A stretch of 64,000 bases of DNA, from assembly GCF_022843985.1 (NCBI RefSeq), contig NZ_JALHMP010000004.1, positions 29,839 to 93,838 on the forward strand, given 5' to 3'. Below the pieces are notes generated by a model. That model ran no database searches. It was not told where the DNA came from and saw nothing but the letters and a program-made list of their open reading frames with translations. Numbering within the stretch: position 1 is the first letter of the stretch; the number at the start of each line of letters is the position of its first letter. Origin of the DNA: Phreatobacter sp. (GTDB lineage Bacteria; Pseudomonadota; Alphaproteobacteria; Rhizobiales; Phreatobacteraceae). Made by a program: the position numbers and the translations under genes. Of the stretch, positions 17,204 through 25,688 are shown piece after piece.

Positions 17204-18556
17204 ATGCAAGAGGGTGGTCAACGGCGGCAACGGATCGCTGTGGTGGGGAGTGGCGTTTCCGGTCTGTCGGCGGCATGGCTCCTGGCACAGGCGCATGATG
17301 TCACCCTCTATGAGAAGGACGACAGGCTGGGCGGCCACGCCCATACCGTCACGGTCCCCGGGGCCCAGGGCCAGGACGTGGCGGTCGATACCGGTTTCAT
17401 CGTCTTCAACGAGGCGACCTACCCCAATTTCTGCGCGCTGCTCGACCATCTCGACGTGCCCTCCCTGGCGACCGAGATGTCCTTTGCCGTCTCGCTGGAC
17501 GGTGGCCGGCTGGAATATGCCGGGACGGGCCTCGCCGGCCTCTTCGCCCAGCGCCGCAACATTGTCAGCCCGCGCTTCTGGTCGATGCTGCAGGATCTCC
17601 TGCGGTTCTATCGCAGCGCCACGCGGGATGCCGCCGAGCTGGAAAACGATCCCATCTCGCTCGGCGACTACCTGAAGGCGGGCCGCTACGGCCAGGCCTT
17701 CCGCGACGATCACCTGCTGCCCATGGCGGGGGCCATCTGGTCGGCGCCCTGCGCCGAGATCCTGTCCTATCCCGCCAGCGCCTTCATCCGCTTCCACGAC
17801 AACCACGGCCTGCTCAGGCTCTCGGGCCGGCCAGCCTGGCGCACGGTGACCGGCGGCAGCCGGGCCTATGTCGCCAAGCTGCTCGCGGGCTTCTCCGGCG
17901 AGATCTGCCAGAACCAGCCGATCGCCCGCATCCGGCGCACCGCCGAGGGCGTCATCCTCGACGGTGAGGCCGGCTGGTCCCGCCCCTTCGACCAGGTGGT
18001 CGTGGCGACCCATGCCAAGGAGGCTCTCGCCATGCTGGCGGACCCCTCGGCCGAGGAACGCGCGCTGCTCGGCGCCTTCCGCTACAGCCGCAACCTCGCC
18101 GTGCTCCATACCGACGAGGCGCTGATGCCACGGCGGCGCGCCGCCTGGTCGAGTTGGAACCATATCGGCGACCGGCGCGTGCCCGATGAACCCTGTGCGG
18201 TGACCTACTGGATGAACCGCCTGCAGCACCTGCCGATGGACAAGCAGTTCTTCGTCACCCTGAACCCGCCGCGCCCGCCGCGCGAGGAGACCGTGCTGCG
18301 CACCCAGGTCTACGAGCATCCGCTCTTCGACAATGCCGCCATCGCGGCGCAGTCGCGCCTGTGGTCGCTGCAGGGCCAGCGCCACACCTGGTATTGCGGC
18401 GCCCATTTCGGCGCCGGGTTCCACGAGGATGGGCTGCAGGCCGGCCTCGCCGTCGCGGAAGAGGCGGGTGGGCTCCGCCGGCCCTGGACGGTGCCCGACG
18501 AGTCCGGGCGGATCGTGCGCCACCCGCCAGCCATGCCCATGACGGAGGTGGCGTGA
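17204..18556 (+). CDS. FAD-dependent amine-oxidase-family oxidoreductase of the sigma-E cluster
   Basis: A 450-residue flavoprotein with an N-terminal dinucleotide-binding motif VVGSGVSGLSAAWLLAQ (residues ~13-30) followed by YEKDDRLGGHAHTV. It has DTGFIVFNEATYPNF and a C-terminal FAD closure YCGAHFGAGFHEDGLQAGLA. Relatives beside DUF1365 and CFA-like genes are thought to oxidise or desaturate fatty acyl chains or act on carotenoid-like lipids; the substrate is not established here. The start ATG follows the sigma-E promoter closely, and its stop overlaps the next gene (GTGA). Confidence 0.87.
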   Translation: MQEGGQRRQRIAVVGSGVSGLSAAWLLAQAHDVTLYEKDDRLGGHAHTVTVPGAQGQDVAVDTGFIVFNEATYPNFCALLDHLDVPSLATEMSFAVSLDGGRLEYAGTGLAGLFAQRRNIVSPRFWSMLQDLLRFYRSATRDAAELENDPISLGDYLKAGRYGQAFRDDHLLPMAGAIWSAPCAEILSYPASAFIRFHDNHGLLRLSGRPAWRTVTGGSRAYVAKLLAGFSGEICQNQPIARIRRTAEGVILDGEAGWSRPFDQVVVATHAKEALAMLADPSAEERALLGAFRYSRNLAVLHTDEALMPRRRAAWSSWNHIGDRRVPDEPCAVTYWMNRLQHLPMDKQFFVTLNPPRPPREETVLRTQVYEHPLFDNAAIAAQSRLWSLQGQRHTWYCGAHFGAGFHEDGLQAGLAVAEEAGGLRRPWTVPDESGRIVRHPPAMPMTEVA

Positions 18557-19332
18557 ACGCGCCCGCCTCCGCGCTCTATGTGGGGCGGGTGGACCACAAC
18601 CGCGTGCGGCCGCGCGCCCACGCCCTGGCCTATCGCGTCTTCTGGATGCTGCTCGACCTCGACGAACTCGACGGCCTCGGCCGGGCCCTGCGCGTCTTCT
18701 CCTGCGACCGCGCCAACATCTTCTCCTTCCGCACCGCCGATTACGGCGACCGCTCCGGCAACGCCCTGCGTCCGCAGGTCGAGGCCCGCCTGTCCGAAGC
18801 GGGGATCGTGACGGAGGGCGGGCCGATCAGGCTCCTGACCATGCCGCGGATCCTCGGCTACGGCTTCAACCCGATCAGCGTCTTTTTCTGCTACCGGCCC
18901 GACGGCACGCTCGCCGCCTCGCTCTACGAGGTCCACAACACATTCGGCGAAATTCATTCCTACGTCGCAGCGGCGGACGGCGCGGCGCGACCCATCGTCC
19001 AGGACAGCGACAAGGCCTTCCACGTCTCGCCCTTCCTGACGCTGGGCCTCGACTACCGCTTTCGCCTCCTGCCGCCGGATGACAAGGTCGCCCTCCACAT
19101 CGCCGTCAGTGACGATGACGGGCCGGTGCTCTTCGCCTCGCTCGCCGGCGACCGGCGGCCACTCACCGACCGCAACCTGCTCAAGCTGCTCCTGACCCAT
19201 CCGCTGCTGACGCTGAAGGTCACGGCGGCCATCCACTGGCATGCCCTTCTGCTCCTGGCCAAGCGCGTCAAGCTGATCCGCCATCCCGGCCCCCCGGCCG
19301 CCGACGTCACCGTCGGACGCCAGTCGGTCTGA
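18553..19332 (+). CDS. DUF1365 family protein
   Basis: A 259-residue DUF1365 protein starting at GTG 18553, overlapping the oxidoreductase stop by four bases. Family stretches are VDHNRVRPRAHALAYRVFWMLLD near the start, RILGYGFNPISVFFCYRPDG in the middle and VHNTFGEIHSY. No catalytic mechanism is known for the family. Its near-constant pairing with the flavoprotein and a CFA-like methyltransferase implies a joint lipid-modification role under RpoE. Confidence 0.88.
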   Translation: MNAPASALYVGRVDHNRVRPRAHALAYRVFWMLLDLDELDGLGRALRVFSCDRANIFSFRTADYGDRSGNALRPQVEARLSEAGIVTEGGPIRLLTMPRILGYGFNPISVFFCYRPDGTLAASLYEVHNTFGEIHSYVAAADGAARPIVQDSDKAFHVSPFLTLGLDYRFRLLPPDDKVALHIAVSDDDGPVLFASLAGDRRPLTDRNLLKLLLTHPLLTLKVTAAIHWHALLLLAKRVKLIRHPGPPAADVTVGRQSV

Positions 19333-19337
19333 CCCGT

Positions 19338-20201
19338 TCAGCGCTGGCGCAGGCTGCCGGGCGTGACGCCCTCCATGGCGCGGAACATCTTCACGAACTG
19401 CGTGCTGCTCGAGAAGCCCACCCGCGTGGCGACCTGCGCCACCGGCAGGCTGGTGGAGGTCAGCAGGCGCTTGGCCTCGTTCATCCGCAACCGCAGCAGA
19501 TAGTGGTAGGGCGTGGCCCCGAAGGCATCGCGGAACGAACGGATGAGGTGGAAGCGTGAGAGCCCGACCAGTTGCGCCAGATCGTCGATGGCGACGGGAC
19601 TGGCGATATTGGCCCGCAGATAGTCGTCGAGCACGGCCATCCGCGAGCCGGAGCTGAAGACGTTCTTCTCCGCAGCGACGTCGAGGCGTGACAGTTCGAA
19701 GACCCGCGCCGCAATGAACAGCGCGATGGACTCGGCCCGCAGGTCGGCGAGGCTCTCATCCTCCGTCAGGATCCGGTCGAGCCGCGTCATCGCGTCGATG
19801 AGATGCTTGTCCTCGAAGAAGAGCCGCGGCCTGACTGCTGGCGTGGCGGGGCCCCGGTCGAGATCCGGAGAGAGTTTGCGCGGATCGAAGAACAGCATGG
19901 TGATGTGGCCCGCATCCGAGGGGCCGACGGTCCAGGCCTGCGCACCGCATCCCGCGGGGATCTGGGTCAGTTTGCCCCTGAGATCGCGGAGTGATGAACT
20001 GGGAGTGTCGTCGATGCGCGTCTCGCCGTCGCGCCGCACGAAATGGTGCAGAGCGAGATAGGTCTCCGACGGACGGCTCGCATAGCTGATGCTGTAATCC
20101 GTCAGCCGGCGGCTCGTCTTGGCGACGAAACCGGGCCAGGATGCAACGACGCTGTGTTCAAACCTGCCGCCGCTGGCGGGGTCCAACGACTTCAGAATCA
20201 T
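19338..20201 (-). CDS. AraC family transcriptional regulator
   Basis: A 287-residue regulator with an AraC/XylS C-terminal DNA-binding domain from about residue 190. Its two helix-turn-helix units include IDDLAQLVGLSRFHLIRSFRDAFGATPYHYL and VAQVATRVGFSSSTQFVKMFR, ending in the typical VTPGSLR. The N-terminal half is a cupin-like sensor region without a recognised ligand. It converges on DUF1365 five bases away and has no adjacent target gene. The short upstream region to 20365 is AT-richer than the surroundings. Confidence 0.88.
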   Translation of the reverse strand: MILKSLDPASGGRFEHSVVASWPGFVAKTSRRLTDYSISYASRPSETYLALHHFVRRDGETRIDDTPSSSLRDLRGKLTQIPAGCGAQAWTVGPSDAGHITMLFFDPRKLSPDLDRGPATPAVRPRLFFEDKHLIDAMTRLDRILTEDESLADLRAESIALFIAARVFELSRLDVAAEKNVFSSGSRMAVLDDYLRANIASPVAIDDLAQLVGLSRFHLIRSFRDAFGATPYHYLLRLRMNEAKRLLTSTSLPVAQVATRVGFSSSTQFVKMFRAMEGVTPGSLRQR

Positions 20202-20365
20202 GGCCTATCCATTCCTTGAGAAGCAATCGGCGCGCGACTGATTCACAGGTGGGACGACGGTGTCATCATGCACGATTATTTAGCTGGCAGGAACCTGTAT
20301 GCAAGCCGGATTCGTCACCGTCTGCGGGCGAGGTGATCGCCGGCCAGCGCGCGGGCCGGCTCCCG

Positions 20366-20944
20366 TCAGGGACGCTCCGGCCCCTTCGGCTTGCCGCCGC
20401 CCTTGGCGACGAACAGCTTGTCCTTCCAGTCCAGCGCCTTGACGATCTTCGACCCGAGGCTGAGCAGTTGTACCAGCCTTTCCGTCTCCAGCCGCTCGAT
20501 GTCGTCGTACCACCCGGTGACGAGTTCGATGACGCCGTGCATCTCCTGCATCCGCTCCTGGGCGAAGCGCTCCTCCTCCGAGGCCGGGCTCTGCATCAGC
20601 AGCTCGCGCAGCACGGTGAGCGTCGGGTCGATCTCGCGGCGCTTGCGCTGTTCGACCAGCTTGCGGACGATGGCCCAGATATCGTCGAGCGTTCCGTAAT
20701 AGTCGCGCCTTTCGCCTGGCACATGCTTGAGGCGGATCAGCTCCCAGCTCTGCAGCTCCTTCAGCGCCATGGCGACGTTGGAGCGCGCGACGCCGACCGC
20801 GTCGACGAGATCGTCCGCACAGACCGGCCGGTTGGCGAGGAAGATGACCGCATAGACCTGGCCGACGGTCCGGTTGATGCCCCAGCGCGAGCCCATCTCG
20901 CCGAAATGCAGAACGAAGGCCTGGATGAGCGGCGGCAGGTTCAT
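20366..20944 (-). CDS. GbsR/MarR-type winged-helix regulator
   Basis: A 192-residue GbsR-family repressor. Diagnostic are GEMGSRWGINRTVGQVYAVIF at residues 15-35, a winged helix with VDAVGVARSNVAMALKELQSW, and KHVPGERRDYY. A long helical C-terminal half is expected to dimerise. GbsR relatives control osmoprotectant uptake or synthesis, but none is adjacent. Overlapping CTGAA/TTCAG half-sites just upstream of the start suggest autoregulation. Confidence 0.87.
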   Translation of the reverse strand: MNLPPLIQAFVLHFGEMGSRWGINRTVGQVYAVIFLANRPVCADDLVDAVGVARSNVAMALKELQSWELIRLKHVPGERRDYYGTLDDIWAIVRKLVEQRKRREIDPTLTVLRELLMQSPASEEERFAQERMQEMHGVIELVTGWYDDIERLETERLVQLLSLGSKIVKALDWKDKLFVAKGGGKPKGPERP

Positions 20945-20954
20945 GATGACCCGT

Positions 20955-20977
20955 CTGAATTTTCAGGATTTTCTGAA
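20955..20977. promoter_or_regulatory. CTGAA/TTCAG dyads upstream of the GbsR-type gene
   Basis: CTGAA at 20955-20959, TTCAG at 20962-20966 and CTGAA at 20973-20977. They form two overlapping inverted repeats with spacers of two and six bases, starting 11 bases before the gene's ATG at 20944. The position fits an autorepressor operator. No experimental motif is known to me for this protein. Confidence 0.45.
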
Positions 20978-21054
20978 GTAACGGACGGCATCCGACCGGT
21001 CAACGCCGGACGGCGGGAGCACGGCGATGGCGTGTCGGGATGGAGGGAAAAGAA

Positions 21055-21130
<76 letters not shown>

Positions 21131-21232
21131 ACGCCCGCACCAGCCATGGGCCGCGCGGGAGCCGGGTGACTACCAGACGTGATGCGCCCTGTCCAGAACG
21201 ACGGCGGTTTTTTTGACGCGCGGGTGGCGGTG

Positions 21233-22147
21233 TCAGGCGGCAGGGTTACCGGCCGGCCAGAGCCAGGCGGCGCCGCGCACGCCGGAGGAATCGCCATGGG
21301 CCGCCGGGACGATGGGGGTGGTGCAGGCATCGGAGAAGACATAGGGCCGCATCGCCGGCGGCAGATCCTCGTAGAGCGAGGGGATATTGCTCATGCCGCC
21401 GCCCGCCACGATGACGTCGGGGTCGATGAGATTGACCACATGCGCAAGCCCGCGCGCCAGGCGCGACAGGTAGCGCTGGTAGGAGGCCGCAGCATCGGCG
21501 TCGCCCGCCGCCGCCCGCGCGACGATTTCCGGGGCCGGCAGCGCCGCTCCGGTCACGCGCCGGTGGTCTTCGACAAAGCCCGTCCCGGAGACCCAGGTCT
21601 CGAGACAGCCCTTGTGGCCGCAATAGCAGGACGGCGCCTCGACCACCTCCTCAATGCTCGGCCAGGGCAGCGGGTTGTGCCCGAACTCGCCGCCGATGAG
21701 ATGGCGACCGCGCAGAACCTTGCCGTCGATGACGATGCCGGCCCCGGCCCCCGTCCCGATGATCAGCCCGAACACCACGCCGGCCCCTGCCGCGGCGCCG
21801 TCAACCGCCTCCGACAGGGCGAAGCAATTGGCGTCATTCTCCAGCCGGACCTCGCGGTCGAGCGCCGCCGCGAGGTCCTTGTCGAGGGGATGGCCGATGA
21901 GCACGGTGGTATTGGCGTTCTTGACGAGACCGGTGGCCGGCGACACCGCGCCGGGAATGCCGACCCCCACCGTTCCGGTGCGGCCGAGTTCGGCCTCGGC
22001 GCCGAGAACGAGCCCGGCCATAGCCGTGACGATGGCCCGATAGTCGTGGCGCGGCGTCGGAACGCGGCGACGCAGCAGCTCCCGGCCCTGGTCGTCCAGG
22101 GCCAGGATCTCGATCTTGGTGCCACCGAGATCGATGCCGATGCGCAT
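21233..22147 (-). CDS. ROK family sugar kinase
   Basis: A 304-residue ROK kinase, probably fructokinase/glucokinase/N-acetylglucosamine-kinase-like. It has the ATP motif DLGGTKIEILAL at residues 5-16 and the second phosphate motif IIGTGAGAGIVIDGKV. The catalytic region is GEFGHNPLP, and the zinc motif CYCGHKGCLETWVSG has the family's Cys pattern. ATG 22145-22147 gives the standard MRIGIDLGGTK start. It lies ten bases downstream of leuA and may be cotranscribed with it, although the functions are unrelated. The sugar cannot be decided from sequence. Confidence 0.9.
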   Translation of the reverse strand: MRIGIDLGGTKIEILALDDQGRELLRRRVPTPRHDYRAIVTAMAGLVLGAEAELGRTGTVGVGIPGAVSPATGLVKNANTTVLIGHPLDKDLAAALDREVRLENDANCFALSEAVDGAAAGAGVVFGLIIGTGAGAGIVIDGKVLRGRHLIGGEFGHNPLPWPSIEEVVEAPSCYCGHKGCLETWVSGTGFVEDHRRVTGAALPAPEIVARAAAGDADAAASYQRYLSRLARGLAHVVNLIDPDVIVAGGGMSNIPSLYEDLPPAMRPYVFSDACTTPIVPAAHGDSSGVRGAAWLWPAGNPAA

Positions 22148-22157
22148 GGCCGCTTGC

Positions 22158-23729
22158 TCACTCCGCCGCGACGGTGCCGTGCTGGGGATGCAGGCGCTCA
22201 CGCTTGGCGATGAGCTTGTTCAGCGCCGACAGATAGGCCTTGGCCGAGGACACCAGCGTGTCCGGATCAGCCCCCTTGCCGGTAAAGGTGTTGCCGTCCG
22301 CCTGCAGCCGCACCGAGACCTCCGCCTGGGCATCCGTTCCCTGGGTAACGGCATGGACCTGATAGAGTTCCAGCACCGCCTCGTGCGGGACGATCGCCTT
22401 GATGGCGTTGAAGACCGCATCGACGGGACCGTTGCCGGAGGCCTGGACCGTCTTGTGGACGCCGTCGAGATCGAGGGTCAGGGTCGCTGCCTGCGGCCCC
22501 ATCGTGCCGGCCACGACCAGGAGCGACATGACCTTCATGCGGTCCTGGCTATGGGCGATCTTCTCGTCCACCAGCGCCTCGATGTCCTCGTCGTAGATCA
22601 CCTTCTTGCGGTCGGCGAGCTCCTTGAACCGGACGAAAGCGTCTTCCAGCTGGTTGTCGGACAGCTGGTAGCCGAGGTTCTTCAGCTTGTCCTTGAAGGC
22701 GTTGCGCCCCGAGTGCTTGCCCATGACCAGCGAGGTCGACTTCACGCCGACCGAGTCGGGCGTCATGATCTCGTAGGTCTGGGTGTTCTTCAGCATGCCG
22801 TCCTGATGGATGCCGCTCTCGTGGGCAAAGGCGTTCCGGCCGACGATCGCCTTGTTGTACTGGACGGGGAACGAGGTCACCGTCGAGACGAGCTTGGAGG
22901 CCCGGGTCAGCATCTTCGCGTCGATGCCGGTCTCGTAGGGGAAGATGTCGTTGCGGGTCTTGATCGCCATGACGATCTCCTCCAGCGCCGCATTGCCGGC
23001 CCGCTCGCCGATGCCGTTGATGGTGCATTCGATCTGCCGGGCGCCGCCCTGGACGCCGGCGATGGTGTTGGCCACCGCCATGCCGAGGTCGTTGTGGCAA
23101 TGGACGGAGAACACCGCCTTGTCGGCATTCGGCACGCGGGCCCGCACCATCTCGAACAGCGCCTTGTATTCGTCCGGCGCCGTGTAGCCGACCGTGTCGG
23201 GGATGTTGATGGTGGTGGCGCCGGCCTTGATCGCCGCCTCGACGCAGCGGCAGAGGAAATCATGCTCGGTACGGGTGCCGTCCTCGGCCGACCATTCCAC
23301 GTCGTCGACCAGGTTGCGGGCGCGGGTGACCGAGGCCACCACCATGGCCAGGACCTCGTCCGGCGACTTCTGCAGCTTGTGCTTCATATGCACCGGCGAT
23401 GTCGACAGGAAGGTATGGATGCGCGGCCGGCGGGCATGGCGGACCGCCTCGCCGGCGCGGTCGATATCGTTCATGCCGGCGCGGGCGAGGCCGGCGACGA
23501 CGGCGTTCTTCACCCGCTGGGCCACGGCGACGACGGCCTCGAAATCGCCGATCGAGGCAATGGGGAAGCCGGCCTCGATGATGTCGACACCCATCTCGTC
23601 GAGGAGATCGGCGACCTGGAGCTTCTCCTCCAGGGTCATGGTGGCGCCGGGGCATTGCTCGCCGTCGCGCAGGGTGGTGTCGAAGATGACGACGCGGTCC
23701 TTGGACGATGCGTGGGTGCTGGTGGTCAT
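22158..23729 (-). CDS. leuA: 2-isopropylmalate synthase
   Basis: Condenses acetyl-CoA with 2-oxoisovalerate in the first committed step of leucine synthesis. The 523-residue protein has the HMGL-like barrel with [15 protein letters not shown] at residues 17-31, the metal ligands in HCHNDLGMA near residue 210, and [16 protein letters not shown]-terminal LeuA allosteric domain (from about residue 395) normally gives leucine feedback inhibition. ATG 23729 has AAGGA upstream. A leucine-rich leader reading frame and large hairpin precede it, which indicates attenuation-type control. Confidence 0.96.
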   Translation of the reverse strand: MTTSTHASSKDRVVIFDTTLRDGEQCPGATMTLEEKLQVADLLDEMGVDIIEAGFPIASIGDFEAVVAVAQRVKNAVVAGLARAGMNDIDRAGEAVRHARRPRIHTFLSTSPVHMKHKLQKSPDEVLAMVVASVTRARNLVDDVEWSAEDGTRTEHDFLCRCVEAAIKAGATTINIPDTVGYTAPDEYKALFEMVRARVPNADKAVFSVHCHNDLGMAVANTIAGVQGGARQIECTINGIGERAGNAALEEIVMAIKTRNDIFPYETGIDAKMLTRASKLVSTVTSFPVQYNKAIVGRNAFAHESGIHQDGMLKNTQTYEIMTPDSVGVKSTSLVMGKHSGRNAFKDKLKNLGYQLSDNQLEDAFVRFKELADRKKVIYDEDIEALVDEKIAHSQDRMKVMSLLVVAGTMGPQAATLTLDLDGVHKTVQASGNGPVDAVFNAIKAIVPHEAVLELYQVHAVTQGTDAQAEVSVRLQADGNTFTGKGADPDTLVSSAKAYLSALNKLIAKRERLHPQHGTVAAE

Positions 23730-23810
23730 GGTCTCTGTCCTTGCTGCGGGCCGCGGCGGCGATAGCGCCTCACTTCGCAGGCCCCCGGTTGCGGGTTGCG
23801 GTGATGGGAT

Positions 23811-23853
23811 CCCCTGAGCGCCAAGGCCGGAAGGCCCTGCCGGTGCTCAGGGG
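23811..23853 (-). promoter_or_regulatory. Hairpin of the leuA leader (candidate attenuator)
   Basis: Nine-base perfect arms CCCCTGAGC (sense 23853-23845) and GCTCAGGGG (sense 23819-23811) enclose an inner hairpin AGGGCC-TTCC-GGCCTT. The 5' arm contains the stop codon of the leucine-rich leader peptide, so a ribosome stalled on the leucine codons would change whether the stem forms. No T-run follows the stem, so termination, if it occurs, may be Rho-dependent, or the element may act on translation. Confidence 0.6.
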
Positions 23854-23936
23854 CGGATAAGCAGAAGGAGGGACAGCGAGGGCGTGGCGCTGAAAGCGCG
23901 CAGGCAGATCGGTGCGGATGCACGGACGATCGGCAC
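23847..23936 (-). CDS. leuL: Leucine-rich leader peptide of leuA
   Basis: A 29-codon reading frame starting at GTG 23936 with GAGGA six bases upstream and ending in TGA at 23847-23849. Its last residues are TPSLSLLLLIRP, with five Leu codons and one Ile codon in the last eleven sense codons. The stop lies inside the first arm of a strong hairpin, and leuA begins 118 bases downstream. This is the layout of a translation-sensing leader for branched-chain amino-acid genes. The peptide itself is probably non-functional. The GTG start is an inference. Confidence 0.6.
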   Translation of the reverse strand: MPIVRASAPICLRAFSATPSLSLLLLIRP

Positions 23937-24240
23937 GGACGGTCCTCGGACAGGCGCGGTCTGGTACCGCAGATGATCCTGCGTAACCGATCCGGTGGCC
24001 GGAGCGCAAGGGAGAAGTCTGAAACGGGCCTGGCGGCGCGCTCCGGTTAACCTGTGCAACGGGCCGGGAACGGACCATGACCGAATCGCGGGTGCCGGCA
24101 GGTTGCCCCTTTGGTCCCGGGCCGGACGCGGCCAATCCGGAGCTTGTGGGCACGGCCCCGGCCCTGCGGATCCCGGCGCCGGTCTGAACCCGGACATCGG
24201 TATTAACCGCACCGTCCCGAAAGGGGACCGGCAGCCTCCC

Positions 24241-25134
24241 TCACGTGCGCGGGCGCGATTCCGCGTAGATGTTGATCAGCACCCCCGCCACGACGATGGC
24301 GGCGCCGAGGAGCACGGCGGGCTCGGGCTGTTCGCCATAGACCAGCCAGCCGACGACGCCGATCAGCGGCACCCGCAGGAAATCGATCGGCGTCACCACG
24401 ATGGCATCGCCGTGGCGGAAGGCGTTGGTGAGGCAGTAATGGGCGGTGAAACCGCAGACGCCGATGCCGATGAGCGGCAGCCATTGCGCCAGGTCGAGCT
24501 TGCCGAGGAACCAGGCCGGCTCGCCCATCACCACATTGGCGGCGAGATTGAGCGGCAGCTGGACCACGTTCATCCACAGCATGATGGTCCAGGTCGAATT
24601 GGTCGCGGTCAGGAACTTGGTCGTCGTCTGCTGGACGCCGAAGCAGATGGCCGCCGCCGCCACAGCCAGGGCCTCGGGCCGGAAACTGTCGAAGCCCGGC
24701 CGCAGGATGACGAGGACCCCGAGAAAGCCGAAGACCAGCGCCGCGACACGCGAACGCGTCATGCGCTCGCCAAGAAAGAGCACGGCGAAGATCGCCACCC
24801 AGGTTGGCGTGGTGAACTCGATGGCGAAGACGGTGGCGAGCGGCAGGACCGTCAGGCCATAGGCCCACAAGGCCTGTCCGCCGAAATGGATGGTGTTGCG
24901 CATCGCATGGATGAAGGGCTCGGCCGGCCGGATGCGCTGGCCGGGATCGGGGGCGAGGACCATGATCGCGGCGAGGATGATCAGCCCGCCGATATTGCGC
25001 AGGGCGAGGATCTCGAACACCGTCAACGTGCCGTGCAGCGCCCGGATCGACAGGGCGATGGCGGAGAAGGACAGCAGGGTCCCGGCCATCCAGACCACGA
25101 CGAGGACAAGGTTGCGCTGCGGCTTGGACGACAT
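24241..25134 (-). CDS. DMT/EamA family transporter
   Basis: A 297-residue inner-membrane protein of about ten helices made of two EamA repeats. The first ends near [17 protein letters not shown] (residue ~150) and the second near [40 protein letters not shown] is the family's fifth-sixth helix pattern. These carriers export metabolites such as amino acids. The substrate is unknown, and proximity to leuA is suggestive only. About 300 bases between its stop and the leu leader hold no gene. Confidence 0.88.
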   Translation of the reverse strand: MSSKPQRNLVLVVVWMAGTLLSFSAIALSIRALHGTLTVFEILALRNIGGLIILAAIMVLAPDPGQRIRPAEPFIHAMRNTIHFGGQALWAYGLTVLPLATVFAIEFTTPTWVAIFAVLFLGERMTRSRVAALVFGFLGVLVILRPGFDSFRPEALAVAAAAICFGVQQTTTKFLTATNSTWTIMLWMNVVQLPLNLAANVVMGEPAWFLGKLDLAQWLPLIGIGVCGFTAHYCLTNAFRHGDAIVVTPIDFLRVPLIGVVGWLVYGEQPEPAVLLGAAIVVAGVLINIYAESRPRT

Positions 25135-25244
25135 CGGGCCTCGGGAACCGCGCGGGAGACGCCCGCGACGAGATGGGTCTTCCCTTCTACTGGGCCAGGC
25201 ATCGACCCACCCGTGCGAATTTCGCAGACGGGCCCGCTGCGTGG

Positions 25245-25273
25245 TTGACTGACCGAAACCGCGCGACTATACA
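25245..25273 (+). promoter_or_regulatory. Strong sigma-70-type promoter of rpsT
   Basis: TTGACT at 25245-25250, a 17-base spacer and TATACA at 25268-25273. It is the best housekeeping promoter match in the window and lies 82 bases before the rpsT ATG. Confidence 0.8.
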
Positions 25274-25355
25274 CGCCGATCCGTGGCGGCCCCGTGTCGC
25301 CGCACTCGTTTTCTTGTGCCCCGATCACCCGGGGCCAGCCGCCGGGACAAGACCC

Positions 25356-25622
25356 ATGGCCAATACGGCTTCTGCAAAAAAGGCCGCCCGCGTCATCGCG
25401 CGGCGCACGTCCGTCAACCAGGCCCGCCGCTCGCGGATGCGCACCTTCCTGCGCAAGCTGGAAGATGCCATCGCCTCCGGCGACAAGACCGCCGCCGCCG
25501 CGGCGCTCCAGGCGGCCCAGCCGGAGATCATGCGCGCCGCCCAGAAGGGCGTCCTGCATAAGAACACCGCCTCCCGCAAGGTCTCGCGCCTCGCCACCCG
25601 GGTCGCCAAGATCGGCGCCTGA
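25356..25622 (+). CDS. rpsT: 30S ribosomal protein S20
   Basis: An 88-residue basic protein that binds 16S rRNA in the small subunit body. It starts [17 protein letters not shown] and continues with the family's helical pattern, [20 protein letters not shown] and [21 protein letters not shown] strong promoter precedes it and a Rho-independent terminator follows 42 bases after the stop, so it is a monocistronic unit. rpsT next to dnaA is a conserved arrangement in this order. Confidence 0.97.
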   Translation: MANTASAKKAARVIARRTSVNQARRSRMRTFLRKLEDAIASGDKTAAAAALQAAQPEIMRAAQKGVLHKNTASRKVSRLATRVAKIGA

Positions 25623-25663
25623 TTGCTGCCACGGCGCTACCGCGCCCCTGCAACCTTTTCGGG

Positions 25664-25688
25664 AGCCCGGCCTAGCGCCGGGCTTTTT
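25664..25688 (+). terminator. Rho-independent terminator of rpsT
   Basis: Eight-base arms AGCCCGGC and GCCGGGCT with a five-base loop, followed by a run of Ts. Confidence 0.9.

Noticed and set aside
24241..25134. Duplication between the two EamA transporters (24.2 and 40.7 kb)
   Set aside because: Their sequences share only general family features, with no long identical stretches.
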